A stretch of 64,000 nucleotides of DNA, taken from DASUGC01 sp035606665. GTDB taxonomy: Bacteria; Acidobacteriota; Vicinamibacteria; Vicinamibacterales; SCN-69-37. The notes beneath the pieces were generated by a model. It saw nothing but the letters and a program-made list of their open reading frames with translations, made no database searches and had not been told where the DNA came from. Shown here in pieces: positions 60,632 to 64,000 of this stretch. Location of the stretch: the NCBI GenBank assembly GCA_035606665.1, contig DATNEY010000019.1:68419-132418 (forward strand), written 5' to 3'. How positions within the stretch are numbered: the stretch's first letter is position 1; every line of letters starts with the position of its first letter. The position numbers and the translations under genes are program-made.

Positions 60632-61461
60632 GCGACCTCCGCGAACGAATCACGCAGCCGATCGAAGACCCAGTAGCCGGCGAAGAACATGGCAACGGAC
60701 CCGGCGCCGAGCGCGAGCAGCCACGAGAGGTGACCGAATGCATTCTCGGGATTGAAGAGGATCTCCTGATACGACACGGCGAGGTGCGTAAAAGGATTCA
60801 GGTCCAGCCAGAACTTCAAGTGCGTGACCGAGAACCAGGGATAGATGATCGGCGTCGCGAAGAACCAGAATGTCAGGACGTTCGACAGGATGTCCTTGAT
60901 GTCGCGGAAGTGCACCGTGAGCGCCGACAGAAGGAGCGCCAGCCCGGTCGTGAGCACGAGCTGCACGAGCACGACCAGCGGCAGCCAGACGAGCTCCGCA
61001 AAATGCAGCGCGACGCGCGGCGGGATCGCGACGCCGTCAGGTCCGACGATCGGCGTGTTCGCGTAGTACAGGAGAAAGCCCGCCAGGATCGGCAGCGCCA
61101 GCAGGAACTGCACCATGTTCGCGAGCACACTCACGATCGGCAGAATCTCCGCAGGGAACAGCACCTTCTTGATCAGATTCCCGCCGGCCACGAGCGAGTT
61201 TGCAGACTCGTTCAGTGACGCAGCGAACCACGTCCACGGCAACAACCCGCAACAGAGGAAGAGCGCGTACGGCTGGACGTCGGCTCGCGCCGCGACGAAG
61301 TACTTGAAAACCGTCGAGTAAACCAGGAGCAGGAGCAGTGGATTGCCGAACGACCAGAACATCCCGAGGGCGGATCCGCGATAGCGCGCCTTCAGCTCAC
61401 GCGCGACCAGGCTCTGAATGAGTCCGCGGTATCGGGGAAGCTGCGCGAGGTTCGCCCACAT
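60628..61461 (-). CDS. wzm: ABC-2 type polysaccharide exporter permease
   Basis: The 277-residue membrane protein has six helices in the ABC2 pattern and the N-terminal LVARELKARYRGSALGMFW motif of Wzm/TagG/KpsM permeases. It pairs with the Wzt-like ATPase to move O-antigen or capsule-like glycan across the inner membrane. The gene starts 21 bp after the PP2C stop. Confidence 0.92.
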   Translation of the reverse strand: MWANLAQLPRYRGLIQSLVARELKARYRGSALGMFWSFGNPLLLLLVYSTVFKYFVAARADVQPYALFLCCGLLPWTWFAASLNESANSLVAGGNLIKKVLFPAEILPIVSVLANMVQFLLALPILAGFLLYYANTPIVGPDGVAIPPRVALHFAELVWLPLVVLVQLVLTTGLALLLSALTVHFRDIKDILSNVLTFWFFATPIIYPWFSVTHLKFWLDLNPFTHLAVSYQEILFNPENAFGHLSWLLALGAGSVAMFFAGYWVFDRLRDSFAEVA

Positions 61462-61482
61462 TTGTCAGCGGAAAGTCGCGTC

Positions 61483-62250
61483 CTATCCCTCGACTTGGAG
61501 CACCGCCACCGTCACGTTGTCCGGGCCGCCGGCCTGGTTGGCCGCATCGATCAGCTCCTGGCACGTCTTGGGGAGCGGTTCCTTGCGCTCGAGGATTTCA
61601 GCGAGCCGCTCCGGCGGTACAACGCCGGACAAGCCGTCCGAGCAGATCAGCAGACGATCACCGGCTTTGATGTCCACTTCGGTGATTTCGACTTCGGGAT
61701 CCTCGCCGCCCGAAAGCGCCCGCGTGACGACGTGGCGCCACGGGTGGCTCTTGGCGTCCGTCTCCGTCAGCACGCCGGCGCGTACCTGCTCGTTCACCCA
61801 GGAATGATCCTGCGTGATCTGCAGCAGCGTGCCGTTGCGATAGCGGTACAGCCGGCTGTCACCCACGTGCGCGACGACGGGCGTGCCCTTGTTGATGAGC
61901 AGCGCGGCCGCGGTCGTGGCCATCGTCCGGAGGGTTTCATCCTCCTGCATCGCCTGCGTCAAACGGCGGTTTGCCAGCTTGAACGCGGCGGTCAGGCGAT
62001 TGCCGTCGAGACTGAGGGTGGTGTCGTACGGGAACGGCCACGTCGTATTGACGTCGGCCTCGCGGGTGTCGTTGATGAAGGTCTCGATCGCCTGCGCGGC
62101 GACGCGCGAGGCGACCTCGCCGGCGGCGTGACCGCCCATGCCATCGGCGACAAGAAACAGCCCGAGATCGGGCCGCGCGCAGACGGTGTCCTCGTTGGCT
62201 TCACGCCGCAGGCCAGGATGCGACAGAACGGCCGAGGAAACGGTCTGCAT
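61483..62250 (-). CDS. PP2C-type serine/threonine phosphatase
   Basis: I start at the ATG giving MQTVSSAVLSHPGLRREANED; the longer open frame overlaps atpC and lacks coding character. The 255-residue protein has the PPM metal motifs LVADGMGGHAAGE, LLICSDGLSGVV and GGPDNVTVAVL. It would act with a Hanks-type kinase, none of which is in the window. It starts 8 bp after the atpC stop. Confidence 0.92.
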   Translation of the reverse strand: MQTVSSAVLSHPGLRREANEDTVCARPDLGLFLVADGMGGHAAGEVASRVAAQAIETFINDTREADVNTTWPFPYDTTLSLDGNRLTAAFKLANRRLTQAMQEDETLRTMATTAAALLINKGTPVVAHVGDSRLYRYRNGTLLQITQDHSWVNEQVRAGVLTETDAKSHPWRHVVTRALSGGEDPEVEITEVDIKAGDRLLICSDGLSGVVPPERLAEILERKEPLPKTCQELIDAANQAGGPDNVTVAVLQVEG

Positions 62251-62257
62251 TGCGGCG

Positions 62258-62676
62258 TCAGGACCGCCGGCGCGATTTTGCGATGTCGAGGCGCGAGATC
62301 GCCCGGAGCATCGCGATGCGCGCGCGTTCGAAGTCGACGTCAGGCATCGGTTTCGCGAGGCGTTCTTCGGCGCGGCGCTTGGCGGCTTCAGCGCGCGCGA
62401 GGTCAATGTCCTCCGCGCGTTCGGCAACAGGCGCCAGGATCGACACGCGATCACCGGTCACTTCAGCAAAGCCGCCGCCAAGGAATGCGAACACCTTGTC
62501 GCTGCCCTTGCGGTACCACATTTCGCCGGGCCGAAGCGACGCGAGGAGCGGCGCGTGCCCCGGCAGAACGCCGAAGAAGCCCTCTTCGCCGGGCAGCTCG
62601 ACTTCGTCCACGTCCTCGTGGGCAATGGCCCGCTCGGGCGTCACGAATTCGAGGCGCAGATGCGTCGGAATCGCCA

Positions 62677-62677
<1 letters not shown>
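62258..62677 (-). CDS. atpC: F-type ATP synthase epsilon subunit
   Basis: The 139-residue protein has the epsilon beta sandwich (LRLEFVTPERAIAHEDVDEV; GHAPLLASLRPGEMWYR) and a helical C-terminus (LARAEAAKRRAEERL). It couples the catalytic head to the rotor. Its ATG overlaps the atpD stop by one base (TAATG). Confidence 0.95.

Positions 62678-64000
<1,323 letters not shown>

Noticed and set aside
61000..61460. Transfer RNA or small RNA genes in the minus-strand block
   Set aside because: No cloverleaf or conserved tRNA loops were seen here or elsewhere in the window.

Overview
The window is a high-G+C, gene-dense chromosomal segment of an acidobacterium, most likely Vicinamibacteria (subdivision 6). 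The markers for this are four copies of BlaI/M56 modules whose M56 proteins carry TIGR03435 (DUF3738) domains, a TIGR03436 VWFA-like protein, and Oar-like TonB-dependent receptors with an N-terminal carboxypeptidase-regulatory domain. There are no rRNA, tRNA, CRISPR or phage genes. Both edges cut genes: a receptor at the left and atpD at the right.

Layout. (1) 1-6.3 kb is a small pectin locus: the end of a TonB-dependent receptor, a pectin methylesterase-pectate lyase fusion, and a second PL10-type lyase with a LamG-like tail. (2) 6.3-20.9 kb holds metabolic genes: an aminotransferase, an AI-2E family permease, a Tat-exported VOC protein (minus strand), a quinoprotein dehydrogenase, a Kbl-type acyltransferase, an RsbU-like phosphatase, an M1 aminopeptidase, an isolated nuoG, and a DsbD-like reductase. 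(3) 21-38.9 kb is all on the minus strand. In transcription order it holds a lipid kinase, then four BlaI repressor/M56 peptidase modules, the last of which continues into a TonB receptor and a VWFA-like protein. (4) 39-50.1 kb holds a GAF sensor, an unknown secreted protein, a GAF-GAF-SpoIIE phosphatase, fabZ, an EamA permease, a YhaM-like nuclease, an SDR, a PCYCGC lipoprotein, a hybrid histidine kinase and a FliA/WhiG-type sigma factor. (5) 50.3-52.3 kb pairs a tiny HTH gene and an isolated HisKA-like domain with a divergent NtrC-type regulator. (6) 53-64 kb is a minus-strand housekeeping block: atpD, atpC, a PP2C phosphatase, a polysaccharide ABC exporter, rfaE2, mfd, a SurA-like foldase and dusB.

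The most interesting part is region 3. Each M56 protein has the BlaR1 plan (membrane helices, cytoplasmic HExxH zinc site, last helix), but a TIGR03435 domain sits where BlaR1 has its penicillin-binding sensor. Two proteins have it twice. Each repressor-peptidase pair overlaps by 4 bp, and each repressor gene has its own promoter overlaid by a perfect dyad. The four dyads are unrelated in sequence, so the modules look like parallel, insulated sensory circuits.

Other recurring signals are -10 boxes only 6-9 bases before start codons (probable leaderless mRNAs), two families of palindromic repeats (one translated inside a peptidase gene, one inside the signal peptide of the VWFA-like gene), period-7 and period-10 tandem repeats in intergenic gaps, and a 99-bp palindrome that ends two convergent genes with the same three residues.
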